From: Deltaproteobacteria bacterium
GTDB lineage: Bacteria; Myxococcota_A; UBA796
Direction: 5' to 3'
Assembly (NCBI GenBank): GCA_002707085.1
Contig: PALY01000065.1
Location: 10,176 to 16,411, forward strand
Length of the DNA stretch: 6,236 nt
In this document: one piece after another, positions 1 to 6,107 of the stretch
Layout: each line of letters starts with the position of its first letter
Position numbering within the stretch: position 1 is the stretch's first letter
Translations under genes and position numbers: made by a program
The notes under the pieces: model-generated
Seen by the model: only the letters and a program-made list of their open reading frames with translations
What the model was told of the DNA's origin: nothing
Database searches by the model: none

Positions 1-734
1 TCCTCTTTCACACCAAGAGCTCTGTTCCGGTCCACTCTCACTGAAAGACGACCAGCAAGAGATTTCATGGACACAACTGCCATGGCCGTTCCTTGCTGGA
101 AGCGATTGAGTGTAGCGCGACCAGCTGCAGGAATGTGCTTCTCTACCAACGCCAAAGCCCCAGAAACAACTTTTTCCCAGTCTATTCCCAACACAAAAGG
201 TGCTGCACCGAGCAAGCAAAAGACCACCAGAATCCATGCGCCCGCCGGACCAATCACGGAGAGCAGAGTATCTGCAGAAAGAAGACCAAAATATCCACCG
301 GGTGGAAAAGCGCTCTCTTCACTACCCGGTGCGACCAACGCAATTCCAGTCATCACGGACCACAAAAGGATCGAGGAACCCAGCCCCGTCGTCCATCCGC
401 CGAGGCTCCGGCCTCCCAGCTTGAACCCGAAAATCAGAACCAAAGACGAAAGCGCCCAAGCACCGTATCCAAAACACTGGAACACTACATCCGCCAACCA
501 AGCGCCAGCAGGCCCCGCCGAATTGGTCACATCACCTGAACCTGTATGGCTAAAAGCAGGGTCAAAGGCGGAGAATGTGCCCATCGCCACACACAAATAC
601 ATGCTGGACAGCATCCCACCCAAGAGACCCAGTTGACGCAGACGACGCCATCCCTCTACTGAGATCAGTGGCGCGCTTTCTGTCGCTAAGTTTTTCTTGG
701 TCGAGTTTCTACGTTTCTTGGTCGTGGATGCCAC
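1..734 (-). CDS. ftsK: DNA translocase FtsK, N-terminal membrane domain (partial, cut at left edge)
   Basis: This is the first 244 codons of a minus-strand gene that runs off the left edge. A short Lys/Arg-rich cytoplasmic N-terminus (KKRRN near residues 6-10) is followed by about four hydrophobic segments, near residues 33-54, 82-104, 118-136 and 149-183. The loop between the first two reads DPAFSHTGSG then NSAGPAGAWLADVVFQCFGY (residues 58-90), the signature of the FtsK/SpoIIIE 4TM region. FtsK anchors at the septum through this domain, and its C-terminal AAA+ motor, outside the window, pumps chromosomal DNA during division. The start is GTG at 734-732: an in-frame TGA lies two codons upstream, and GGAG sits 8 nt before the GTG. 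The visible part shows no frameshift. SpoIIIE/SftA-type paralogues cannot be excluded without the motor and gamma domains. The gene is divergent from galE and probably unrelated in function. Confidence 0.87.
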   Translation of the reverse strand, partial: MASTTKKRRNSTKKNLATESAPLISVEGWRRLRQLGLLGGMLSSMYLCVAMGTFSAFDPAFSHTGSGDVTNSAGPAGAWLADVVFQCFGYGAWALSSLVLIFGFKLGGRSLGGWTTGLGSSILLWSVMTGIALVAPGSEESAFPPGGYFGLLSADTLLSVIGPAGAWILVVFCLLGAAPFVLGIDWEKVVSGALALVEKHIPAAGRATLNRFQQGTAMAVVSMKSLAGRLSVRVDRNRALGVKE

Positions 735-742
735 GGGTCACA

Positions 743-746
743 CTCC
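743..746 (-). promoter_or_regulatory. Ribosome binding site of ftsK
   Basis: The minus strand reads GGAG here, 8 nt before the GTG at 734-732. It decides the ftsK start, because the ATG further upstream is in another frame and soon meets a stop, and the GTG's own frame is closed by a TGA at 739-737. Confidence 0.65.
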
Positions 747-764
747 GGCATGTTCTATAAAGTC

Positions 765-792
765 TTGACGTGTCATTAGTATAGCTTAGATT
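765..792 (+). promoter_or_regulatory. Weak sigma70-type promoter candidate for galE
   Basis: TTGACG (765-770) matches five of six -35 consensus bases. After 16 bp comes TAGATT (787-792), which matches four of six -10 bases. The pair lies about 60 bp upstream of the chosen galE start in the divergent ftsK-galE gap. The match is modest, and the host's sigma factor preference is unknown. Confidence 0.3.
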
Positions 793-840
793 TTACATTA
801 AGTCTTTGCAGATGCTCTTGATGGGATACACTGGTTCAGC

Positions 841-844
841 GGAG
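841..844 (+). promoter_or_regulatory. Ribosome binding site of galE
   Basis: GGAG lies 6 nt before the ATG at 851. It selects that codon over the in-frame ATGs at 806, 812 and 821, which would add up to 15 residues before the Rossmann strand and have no comparable site. Confidence 0.65.
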
Positions 845-850
845 AAGTTC

Positions 851-1828
851 ATGGCTGCACGGGTTCTGGTTGTTGGTGGTGCTGGGTACATCGGGAGCGT
901 TTGCGCAGCAGTCATGGCTGAAGCGGGTTTTGAGGTCGCGTCATACGACAACCTTTCAACGGGCCACGCGGAAGCCGTCACGGGTGAGTTGTTTCTGGGC
1001 GACATTCGTGATCGTCAGCGCCTTACGGAAGTTTTAAAGCATGGCCAATTCGATGCCGTCATGCATTTCGCAGCGAAATCACTTGTCGGAGAAAGTGTTG
1101 CTCATCCGCTTCGATATTTCGATGTCAATGTGGGAGGAACCGCAACACTACTGCAAGCGATGCAGGATGCCGGCGTACAGGTTCTGGTGTTTTCCTCTAC
1201 CTGTGCGGTTTACGGAAACCCACAATATCTACCACTAGACGAAGTACACCCTCAAGCACCAGTAAGCCCATACGGAACCAGCAAGGGCATGGTGGAAAAG
1301 ATACTGGCTGCAAGCCGCGACAAGGAAGACTTGCGCGTCACCACATTGCGATATTTTAATGCAGCAGGATGTATGCCGGACGGCTCCCTGGGAGAGTCGC
1401 ACAAGACAGAGACACACCTAATCCCGCTTGCCATCGCAGCAGGTGTCGGAGCCCGTCCACCACTTTCACTGTTCGGGGAAGACTATGAAACCCGCGATGG
1501 CACCTGTATCCGAGACTATATTCATGTCTTAGATCTTGCAGATGCTCACATCAAAGCACTGAATCGCCTCTTAGAAGGGCACCGTGGAAATGCATACAAT
1601 GTGGGGACTGGTGTTGGAACCACGGTCCGAGAGGTCTTGGCATCTATCGCTAAATGTTTAGGCAACGAAGTCCCTCACGAGGTCACAGCCCGAAGAGATG
1701 GAGACCCTCCTGCCCTCTTTGCTCGAGCCGACCTAATTAAGGAAGAACTTGGCTGGGAAGCGCGATGGACCGACATCGACGACATCGTGTCCACCGCCGT
1801 TCGTTGGGCCAAATCGCCTCGATTCTAG
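851..1828 (+). CDS. galE: UDP-glucose 4-epimerase GalE (UDP-hexose 4-epimerase, SDR family)
   Basis: This 325-residue cytoplasmic enzyme interconverts UDP-glucose and UDP-galactose (or close relatives) using bound NAD+, feeding galactose use and surface polysaccharide precursors. The NAD-binding Rossmann motif GGAGYIG is at residues 9-15, followed by YDNLSTGH (32-39), a feature of GalE. HFAAKSLVGES (72-82) corresponds to the K84 region of E. coli GalE. The active-site line FSSTCAVYG (114-122) supplies T117 in place of the usual Ser, and Y141-x3-K145 is the SDR catalytic pair. LRYFNAAG (166-173), RDYIHVLDLADAH (221-233) and the C-terminal RRDGDPPALF (281-290) also fit. Length is slightly below the E. 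coli enzyme (338). The position equal to E. coli Tyr299, which limits substrate size, appears to be Leu289, so UDP-GlcNAc or a pentose sugar may also be used. The gene stands alone on the plus strand and converges on the barrel gene with a 17-nt gap. Confidence 0.92.
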   Translation: MAARVLVVGGAGYIGSVCAAVMAEAGFEVASYDNLSTGHAEAVTGELFLGDIRDRQRLTEVLKHGQFDAVMHFAAKSLVGESVAHPLRYFDVNVGGTATLLQAMQDAGVQVLVFSSTCAVYGNPQYLPLDEVHPQAPVSPYGTSKGMVEKILAASRDKEDLRVTTLRYFNAAGCMPDGSLGESHKTETHLIPLAIAAGVGARPPLSLFGEDYETRDGTCIRDYIHVLDLADAHIKALNRLLEGHRGNAYNVGTGVGTTVREVLASIAKCLGNEVPHEVTARRDGDPPALFARADLIKEELGWEARWTDIDDIVSTAVRWAKSPRF

Positions 1829-1845
1829 TTGAGACACACTTAAGA

Positions 1846-3210
1846 CTAATAGGTCAGTGTCATACCGATATTGACTGAAATATCGTCGTACTCGATTTCA
1901 GAATGCTCGCCATCGGCACTGCCACGCTGACGCCAACCCACACCACCGCCAATGTCCATCCAAGGCGCGGTCCGGTAGGACAGATTCAAGCCCGCACCGA
2001 GGGAGTGATCATCTCGAGAGACTTCGCCGCGATACTGCTCGTAACGGTACCCGAAGCGACCCTTCACACCGAAAGTATCAGCGAACATACCCTCATACCG
2101 AGCGAACACATTGTGGAAATCTACGAAGTTGGTGAAGTAGACATCTTGGAAGGATTTCCGGTATCCAAGACTGAAAGCCTGGCTATCAATGGGATGGTAA
2201 CCAAGCTCCACAATTGCCATAAAGCCTTCAGGGAAACCTTTTAGATCTTGGTCATAGCCCTGCGCAGATGCATTCGTTTCCGACTCCTCGCTTCCAGATC
2301 CAGAAACAGAAGAATCGTCGTAGTCCATCTCGCCGTACCCAGCGATAAGACCCAACACAAGCTTCTCAGTAAATCGACCACGAATACCAAGAGTGGTTCT
2401 CCACTCCGTTCCATCCGGAACACCCAGTTCCGTACCGACATCTTCGGGGGAAATCCCATCCCCTCTTGCATCCAACAGGTTGTTTTCCCAATCAAACCAA
2501 GTCATTTTGTAGGTCGCAATGATCGCGGTCTTTGGAAAGAACTTCCACTTCAGGTCCACTGCGGGACCATATCCAAGGCGACTATTAAGCGCAGGACTTC
2601 CTTCCGCAGATGTATTTGGTGAAACATCGTACTTATCGTAGGTCACGTTCCCACCAACATCTAGCTGAAGGGATGAACCCGGATGAATGCTGATTCGACC
2701 GCTTGAGGTACTCATGATGTGGTTGATATATGCACTGGTCGCATACGTCGCCTCAGTCTCCCGGCCCGTAATGTGGAAACGTTCCTGCAGCTTAAATCCA
2801 ACAGGAGCGCTATCCAAAGCGTGGATCCCCAAACCCAACTCAACATCTTTGTATCGATCCAGGTTCTTGTGCTCTTCCTCGATGTACTTCACCGCGTTGT
2901 AGTCGACATTGAAGTTTAGAGCAGAGTCCGCGCCCTTAATGCCAATGACCAAACCAGGATGAAGACGGATACTTGTACCGGATTGCTCAGCAACACCAAC
3001 TGTCTCCCCATCGGCATTCGTACTCTCACCTTCCGACAGGTACACATTTGAGCGATGAACAGTCTTCAACTCTATCGATGGAATGATTTCTGCATTTCCA
3101 GACCGAATATGATCACCGGCCTTGGCCCAAGACACACCACTGCCTCCCGCCATGAAGGCGAGTAAACATACGGCTGTCGCGCTGGGGCGCATCGTTCGGA
3201 CGTTAATCAT
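1846..3210 (-). CDS. Outer-membrane beta-barrel protein of the TonB/ExbD-like cluster
   Basis: This 454-residue protein begins with a signal peptide: a basic start, a hydrophobic stretch at about 11-27, and an AKA site suggesting cleavage after residue 31. The mature part is built from alternating polar/hydrophobic strands ending in turns, for example LGLIAGYGEMDYD (286-298) and GVKGRFGYRYEQYRGEV (381-397). It ends in VNIGMTLTY, a typical BAM beta-signal with a terminal aromatic. PSIELKTVHRSNVYLSE (44-60) resembles the first strand of the 'putative beta-barrel porin 2' type, but that assignment is from memory. A Ser/Asp/Glu-rich segment (296-322) probably forms an extracellular loop. At about 423 mature residues, with no recognisable plug domain, it is not a classical TonB-dependent receptor (usually over 600). 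It is last in the visible cluster, 96 nt after the cysteine protein. The start at 3210 has only a weak GGAA site; Met7 is the alternative. Substrate unknown. Confidence 0.75.
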   Translation of the reverse strand: MINVRTMRPSATAVCLLAFMAGGSGVSWAKAGDHIRSGNAEIIPSIELKTVHRSNVYLSEGESTNADGETVGVAEQSGTSIRLHPGLVIGIKGADSALNFNVDYNAVKYIEEEHKNLDRYKDVELGLGIHALDSAPVGFKLQERFHITGRETEATYATSAYINHIMSTSSGRISIHPGSSLQLDVGGNVTYDKYDVSPNTSAEGSPALNSRLGYGPAVDLKWKFFPKTAIIATYKMTWFDWENNLLDARGDGISPEDVGTELGVPDGTEWRTTLGIRGRFTEKLVLGLIAGYGEMDYDDSSVSGSGSEESETNASAQGYDQDLKGFPEGFMAIVELGYHPIDSQAFSLGYRKSFQDVYFTNFVDFHNVFARYEGMFADTFGVKGRFGYRYEQYRGEVSRDDHSLGAGLNLSYRTAPWMDIGGGVGWRQRGSADGEHSEIEYDDISVNIGMTLTY

Positions 3211-3306
3211 TCAGTTCCATTGGTATATCTGCTCTGCATATGTATTTGCTACAACTGGCTCGCATACTCACCAGTTTAACGGTGGTGTGCAACCTATACG
3301 CCATTT

Positions 3307-3864
3307 CTACTCAAATGGACTGGTGTTTGGTGGATCGATACCCACCTGAATCAAGTAATCATCCAACGGTTCAGTATCGTCAGCCTCCGCAAGACCAGAC
3401 TCCGCAACTTGTAGTTCAGATGTTCCAGGCGTGGTGCCAGCTTCACCCATACACGTCTCGGCTTCTGCAATAAATTGTCGAACCTTGGCGAGACTCACCA
3501 CAATCTTGCGGAACTCATGCTCAGCACGCGCGCCATTTCCTTTTGCCTGAGCCTCTTTCATGGCCCCATTGGCACGTTCCGACACCATCAGCAGGGCGCG
3601 AATATACGACAAACGTGACTGCAAGCAGCTCAACATTTCCTGGTCGCCATCACGGCGGGCGCCATCCACCAGTTTAGAAACTGATTTCAGGCCACTCATC
3701 ATTTCCTCAAGCGCAGTTCGAACATACTGAGCCACCTCTTTGGGATCGCTCTTTTTCGCGAGTTCTACCTGACCTGATAGCTGCGCATCCTGGGCATGAA
3801 CCAAGTTCGACCCTGTCAAGAACCCAAAGATAGCTACGATTTGTATCCAACGTGTCATGGTCAT
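3307..3864 (-). CDS. Secreted helical two-cysteine protein, function unknown
   Basis: This 185-residue protein has a signal peptide: hydrophobic segment at about 7-18, and VHA just before Gln25 as a signal peptidase I site. The mature part looks almost wholly alpha-helical, with long charged amphipathic stretches at about 42-70, 75-107 and 112-140. It has exactly two cysteines, C80 and C138, which could form a periplasmic disulfide linking the helices. The tail (about 142-185) is acidic and low-complexity and ends IDPPNTSPFE. I recall similar proteins beside AgmX/PglI-type TonB-like genes in Myxococcota, but no named function. It begins 23 nt after the TonB-like gene, so co-transcription is likely. 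Two starts are possible. ATG at 3864 has a G-run only 2 nt away, while ATG at 3858 puts the same G-run 8 nt upstream, matching the spacing of other genes here. The choice changes only two residues. A periplasmic adaptor to the TonB-like protein or the barrel is inference. Confidence 0.72.
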   Translation of the reverse strand: MTMTRWIQIVAIFGFLTGSNLVHAQDAQLSGQVELAKKSDPKEVAQYVRTALEEMMSGLKSVSKLVDGARRDGDQEMLSCLQSRLSYIRALLMVSERANGAMKEAQAKGNGARAEHEFRKIVVSLAKVRQFIAEAETCMGEAGTTPGTSELQVAESGLAEADDTEPLDDYLIQVGIDPPNTSPFE

Positions 3865-3887
3865 GACCCCCGGAGTGGATTGTGGAA

Positions 3888-5252
3888 TCAGTTCGCGGAC
3901 AACGCAAACGGTAAGTAGATACTTTCAGAGACCGCGGCATCAAACCGCCAGCGACGAACCTTGCCGATGACACAACTTTCGATGGCTTTGTCGCCAGTCT
4001 TGTTGTCATCAATCCGCACGTTCGTGACGCGCCCTCCAGCAATCTCGACACTAATGGCCAATCGACCGCCAATGTTGGGATTCTCCTTCAGTCGAAGTTC
4101 ATAGCAATACTGGACCTGGCCCTTCTTCTTCTTCACAACGCTGGTAATGCTTCCTGCATGCTCAGAACTACCCGCATCCATACCTTTCAATGTCGCCTTT
4201 CCAGTGACCTTGGTAGCGGGGCCTGAATCAACCTTCGCATCACCACCACCACTCTTCGCGAGGTCCCCAATCTTGGCATCTTCTCGGCCACCGGAACCAC
4301 CCTTTTTCACACCCATGGCATCCGATGTCGCCACAGCAACACCATCGACACCCTGCAGTGCATCCTGAATACTTCCAATCGAAGCATCACGATCAGCAAA
4401 CAAATCTTCTACCATCGAGTTTGAATCGGTATCGCCTCGAGTACCGATCAATGCCGTCAACAGCTTCGACTTGGCGATAACGTCTTCTCGTTTTTTCGCT
4501 GTACGTGCTGCCTCAGCAGCCTTCTTTTCAGCCTCTGATTCAGGCTTCTTTTCGGGCTTCTTCTCTTTAGCTTTTTCCTTTTCGACCTCTTTCTCGACTT
4601 CCTTCCCAGCGTCCGTCACCAATTCCTCGACGGGCGTGACCTCTTCAGGCTCTTCTTCTTGGGGAGTGAGAATCTCAACGAAACGGTCTGGAAGCTCTTC
4701 CATGGTTTCCATTTCGCTTGGCGGTGTACTCCAGACATAAATCATCAGCACGGCTGCCATTGCCATAAAGACAGCGAGTGAACCCACAAATACAGGATCA
4801 TCTTCATCAAACAGTTTCGGCCGGAAATCCTGCCTATTCACCATTCTCGCAGATTCTGGCGGAGCAGGGACGAACTGGAAAAGCACCGTCACATTGCCAA
4901 TGACAACTTTACCGCGTGATCGGTCAACCAGTGGAAGAACGCTGGAGTCAGATTTCTTACCGGAACCGGCCCCTTTGCTCAGTTCGGCCACATCCGAAAC
5001 CTGGGAATCACTGGCGATCTTACCGCCCATGCCATCAACCAAGTTCAGGAAGTACTTCCCTCCCTTCGCTTGGAATAAAGTGAACCTCTTTGGGATCACC
5101 TTACTCGCAAAAACAAACGTGTTTCGAGGAGACTCCCCGATCGTCACACTTTGTCCAGGCTTAATCAGGCGCTCATGAACGACCTTGCCGTCTTGAACCA
5201 CACCAATCCGCAAGACCTTTGCGTTATCAGCATCGCCTTTCCCTCCAAGCAT
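3888..5252 (-). CDS. TonB-like energy transducer with FHA-like N-terminus and AgmX/PglI-type C-terminal domain
   Basis: This 454-residue protein spans the inner membrane once. Residues about 12-127 form a cytoplasmic forkhead-associated-like module (KVLRIGVVQDGK, then GQSVTIGESPRNTFVF, RFTLF, DGMGG, RGKVVIGNVTVLFQFV). A single membrane helix lies at about 154-174. Next comes a Glu/Lys/Pro-rich linker (about 176-262), the usual TonB-type periplasm spacer, then a Gly-rich segment starting LLTALIGTRG (264-273). The C-terminal domain (about 368-454) carries QYCYELRLKENPNIGG and ESCVIGKVRRWRF, with C383 and C427 placed to pair, as in the AgmX/PglI family. The family's usual WRFP is WRFD here. Such proteins transmit proton-motive force from an ExbB/ExbD or TolQ/TolR motor to the cell envelope. 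The start at 5252 has GGAG 8 nt upstream and places KVLRIG near the N-terminus. An in-frame ATG at 5309 would add 19 residues that do not fit the family. Neighbours: ExbD-like genes upstream, secreted cysteine protein downstream. Confidence 0.85.
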   Translation of the reverse strand: MLGGKGDADNAKVLRIGVVQDGKVVHERLIKPGQSVTIGESPRNTFVFASKVIPKRFTLFQAKGGKYFLNLVDGMGGKIASDSQVSDVAELSKGAGSGKKSDSSVLPLVDRSRGKVVIGNVTVLFQFVPAPPESARMVNRQDFRPKLFDEDDPVFVGSLAVFMAMAAVLMIYVWSTPPSEMETMEELPDRFVEILTPQEEEPEEVTPVEELVTDAGKEVEKEVEKEKAKEKKPEKKPESEAEKKAAEAARTAKKREDVIAKSKLLTALIGTRGDTDSNSMVEDLFADRDASIGSIQDALQGVDGVAVATSDAMGVKKGGSGGREDAKIGDLAKSGGGDAKVDSGPATKVTGKATLKGMDAGSSEHAGSITSVVKKKKGQVQYCYELRLKENPNIGGRLAISVEIAGGRVTNVRIDDNKTGDKAIESCVIGKVRRWRFDAAVSESIYLPFALSAN

Positions 5253-5253
5253 C

Positions 5254-5508
5254 TCAGAGACTCCGTACCGACTGTTGCATGTTCCCAAAACCACCTTGAA
5301 TACGATCAAACATCAATGTCTCCATATACATTGATCGGATCTGAGTGGGGAGAACTTGCAGGGGTGCCATGAAAAAACTTCTTAATCCCGAAAAAAAACC
5401 GCGATTCTGTAACAGGGTGTGTCCATCTATAAAGACAGAAAGTGCCTTACCGAGCCACAGCATAGACCCCATGTACGCGCCATGCAACACAAGACTTAAG
5501 CGCTGCAA
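5254..5508 (-). CDS. Candidate small protein with TTG start, unrecognised
   Basis: I do not recognise this 84-residue product. The frame fills most of the 299 nt between the ExbD-like stop (5552) and the TonB-like start (5252). A GGAG site is 8 nt before the TTG, the same spacing seen for ftsK and the TonB-like gene. Its stop TGA (5256-5254) lies one base before the next ATG, a coupling-like layout. G+C by codon position, counted by hand, is about 51%, 38% and 50%; the dip at position 2 is coding-like. The protein starts MQRLSLVLHGAYMGSMLWLG, moderately hydrophobic near residues 4-28, then basic and Met-rich (eight Met), with no cysteines and no clear signal peptidase site. It may be a small membrane or membrane-associated accessory of the motor. 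Against it: rare TTG start, two T-runs (T8 and T6) where indels are easy, and an open frame that continues into the ExbD-like gene, so it could be chance. ATG codons at 5472 and 5463 are alternative starts. Confidence 0.42.
   Translation of the reverse strand: MQRLSLVLHGAYMGSMLWLGKALSVFIDGHTLLQNRGFFSGLRSFFMAPLQVLPTQIRSMYMETLMFDRIQGGFGNMQQSVRSL
5261..5264 (-). promoter_or_regulatory. Ribosome binding site of the TonB-like gene
   Basis: The minus strand reads GGAG, 8 nt before the ATG at 5252-5250, and decides that start over the in-frame ATG at 5309. The site lies within the last codons of the candidate small gene, so ribosomes finishing that gene would pass straight over it. Confidence 0.65.
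5312..5335. repeat. Perfect 8-bp inverted repeat with 8-bp spacer
   Basis: The arms ATCAATGT (5312-5319) and ACATTGAT (5328-5335) are exact reverse complements around an 8-bp centre, CTCCATAT. It lies 60-83 bp upstream of the TonB-like start and inside the candidate small gene. It could be a dimeric regulator's operator. In minus-strand RNA it could form an 8-bp, AU-rich hairpin whose loop contains GGAG. It has no following U-tract, so it is not a standard terminator. Chance cannot be excluded. Confidence 0.4.
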
Positions 5509-5516
5509 AGAAAGGT

Positions 5517-5520
5517 CTCC
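5517..5520 (-). promoter_or_regulatory. Ribosome binding site of the candidate small gene
   Basis: The minus strand reads GGAG, 8 nt before the TTG at 5508-5506 and 32 nt after the ExbD-like stop. This is the main reason for proposing a TTG start in that frame. Confidence 0.4.
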
Positions 5521-5551
5521 AAAAAGACCATTTAGCGCGCTCGCTGCTCTA

Positions 5552-6082
5552 TCATTCTTGCTTGTAGACAACGAACTTGAACTCGCTGAATTGCGCCTGG
5601 CCAGCTGTATACATGACCTGTCGCAGGACATTAAACGGAAGCTTTTTATCGCACTGAACCAAGATTCTACCCTTGAATGCGTGCGCGTCCGCACCCGACT
5701 GGTTGCCGATATCTTTAGCCGTGTCTGCCTTTTTGCTCAATTCTTCAAGAAGTGGTTCAAGCAGTTGGCCGTTCCGATCTTCATCCTTGGCTTCGATCTT
5801 CGTTTTGCCAGGGTTGTCAGGATCTGGAACTGAAGTGAGCGTCATGATGGTCTGACCATCGACAACAATCTTGCTTTTACTCACGACAACGCTCACAGCC
5901 ATTTCTGGTGCTTTTTGAACGGTGGAAGTCGGGAGTTCCAGATCTTCACTCGGCGCAACCGAGATATCTTGTGTGGAATATGACTTGAGAAGGAACACCA
6001 AGATGATGGTCATCATATCCATCATGGATGTGATGTTCAGTCCTGCTGCATCTTCTCTGCGTCGTGCTTTTTTGAGTGCCAT
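5552..6082 (-). CDS. ExbD/TolR-family biopolymer transport protein (second of a tandem pair)
   Basis: This 176-residue inner-membrane protein has a basic cytoplasmic N-terminus (KKARRRED), one membrane helix at about 20-33 (MMDMMTIILVFLL), and a periplasmic domain. D22, at the start of the helix, corresponds to the essential proton-path aspartate of ExbD and TolR. The periplasmic part holds ELPTSTVQKAPEMAVSVVVS (49-68) and closes with GRILVQCDKKLPFNVLRQV followed by MYTAGQAQFSEFKFV, the conserved C-terminal fold of the family. An insertion rich in Asp, Lys and Asn (about 86-130) makes it longer than E. coli ExbD (about 141). With an ExbB/TolQ partner, presumably upstream beyond the window, it would form the proton-driven motor for the TonB-like protein. 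The ATG at 6082 has GGAG 11 nt upstream, somewhat far. It follows the first ExbD-like gene by 25 nt, so one transcript is likely. Confidence 0.92.
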   Translation of the reverse strand: MALKKARRREDAAGLNITSMMDMMTIILVFLLKSYSTQDISVAPSEDLELPTSTVQKAPEMAVSVVVSKSKIVVDGQTIMTLTSVPDPDNPGKTKIEAKDEDRNGQLLEPLLEELSKKADTAKDIGNQSGADAHAFKGRILVQCDKKLPFNVLRQVMYTAGQAQFSEFKFVVYKQE

Positions 6083-6107
6083 TTTTGTACTTGCTCCGTA
6101 GCCAGGG

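Noticed and set aside
67..636. Plus-strand open frames of 148-189 codons at the left end
   Set aside because: They lie opposite the FtsK N-terminal frame, whose 4TM signature is clear. Their products are Pro/Arg/Ser-rich with no recognisable domain.
806..850. Extending GalE upstream by 15 residues to the ATG at 806
   Set aside because: The extra residues precede the Rossmann strand without family support, and GGAG at 841-844 points to the ATG at 851.
1903..2622. Plus-strand frames opposite the barrel gene
   Set aside because: No domain or ribosome binding site of note; the minus frame has a signal peptide and a terminal beta-signal.
4471..4740. Plus-strand Ser/Phe-rich 89-codon frame
   Set aside because: It is the complement of the Lys/Glu-rich linker of the TonB-like protein, which naturally produces such a shadow.
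5253..5309. Starting the TonB-like protein at the ATG at 5309
   Set aside because: The 19 added residues overlap the small frame and the inverted repeat region and do not fit the family; GGAG spacing favours 5252.
5380..5410. Rho-independent terminator at the T8 run after the ExbD-like gene
   Set aside because: No GC-rich stem precedes the T-run on the minus strand; only a 4-bp stem with a one-base loop could be found.
5509..5694. Starting the small gene at the ATG at 5694 inside the ExbD-like gene
   Set aside because: It would overlap 143 nt of a well-supported gene in another frame, with a Ser/Arg-rich low-quality sequence typical of a shadow. Only the part after the GGAG at 5517-5520 is proposed.
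5345..5833. Plus-strand 162-codon frame
   Set aside because: It runs through the complement of both the ExbD-like gene and the small frame and gives a Cys/Arg-rich product with no domain.
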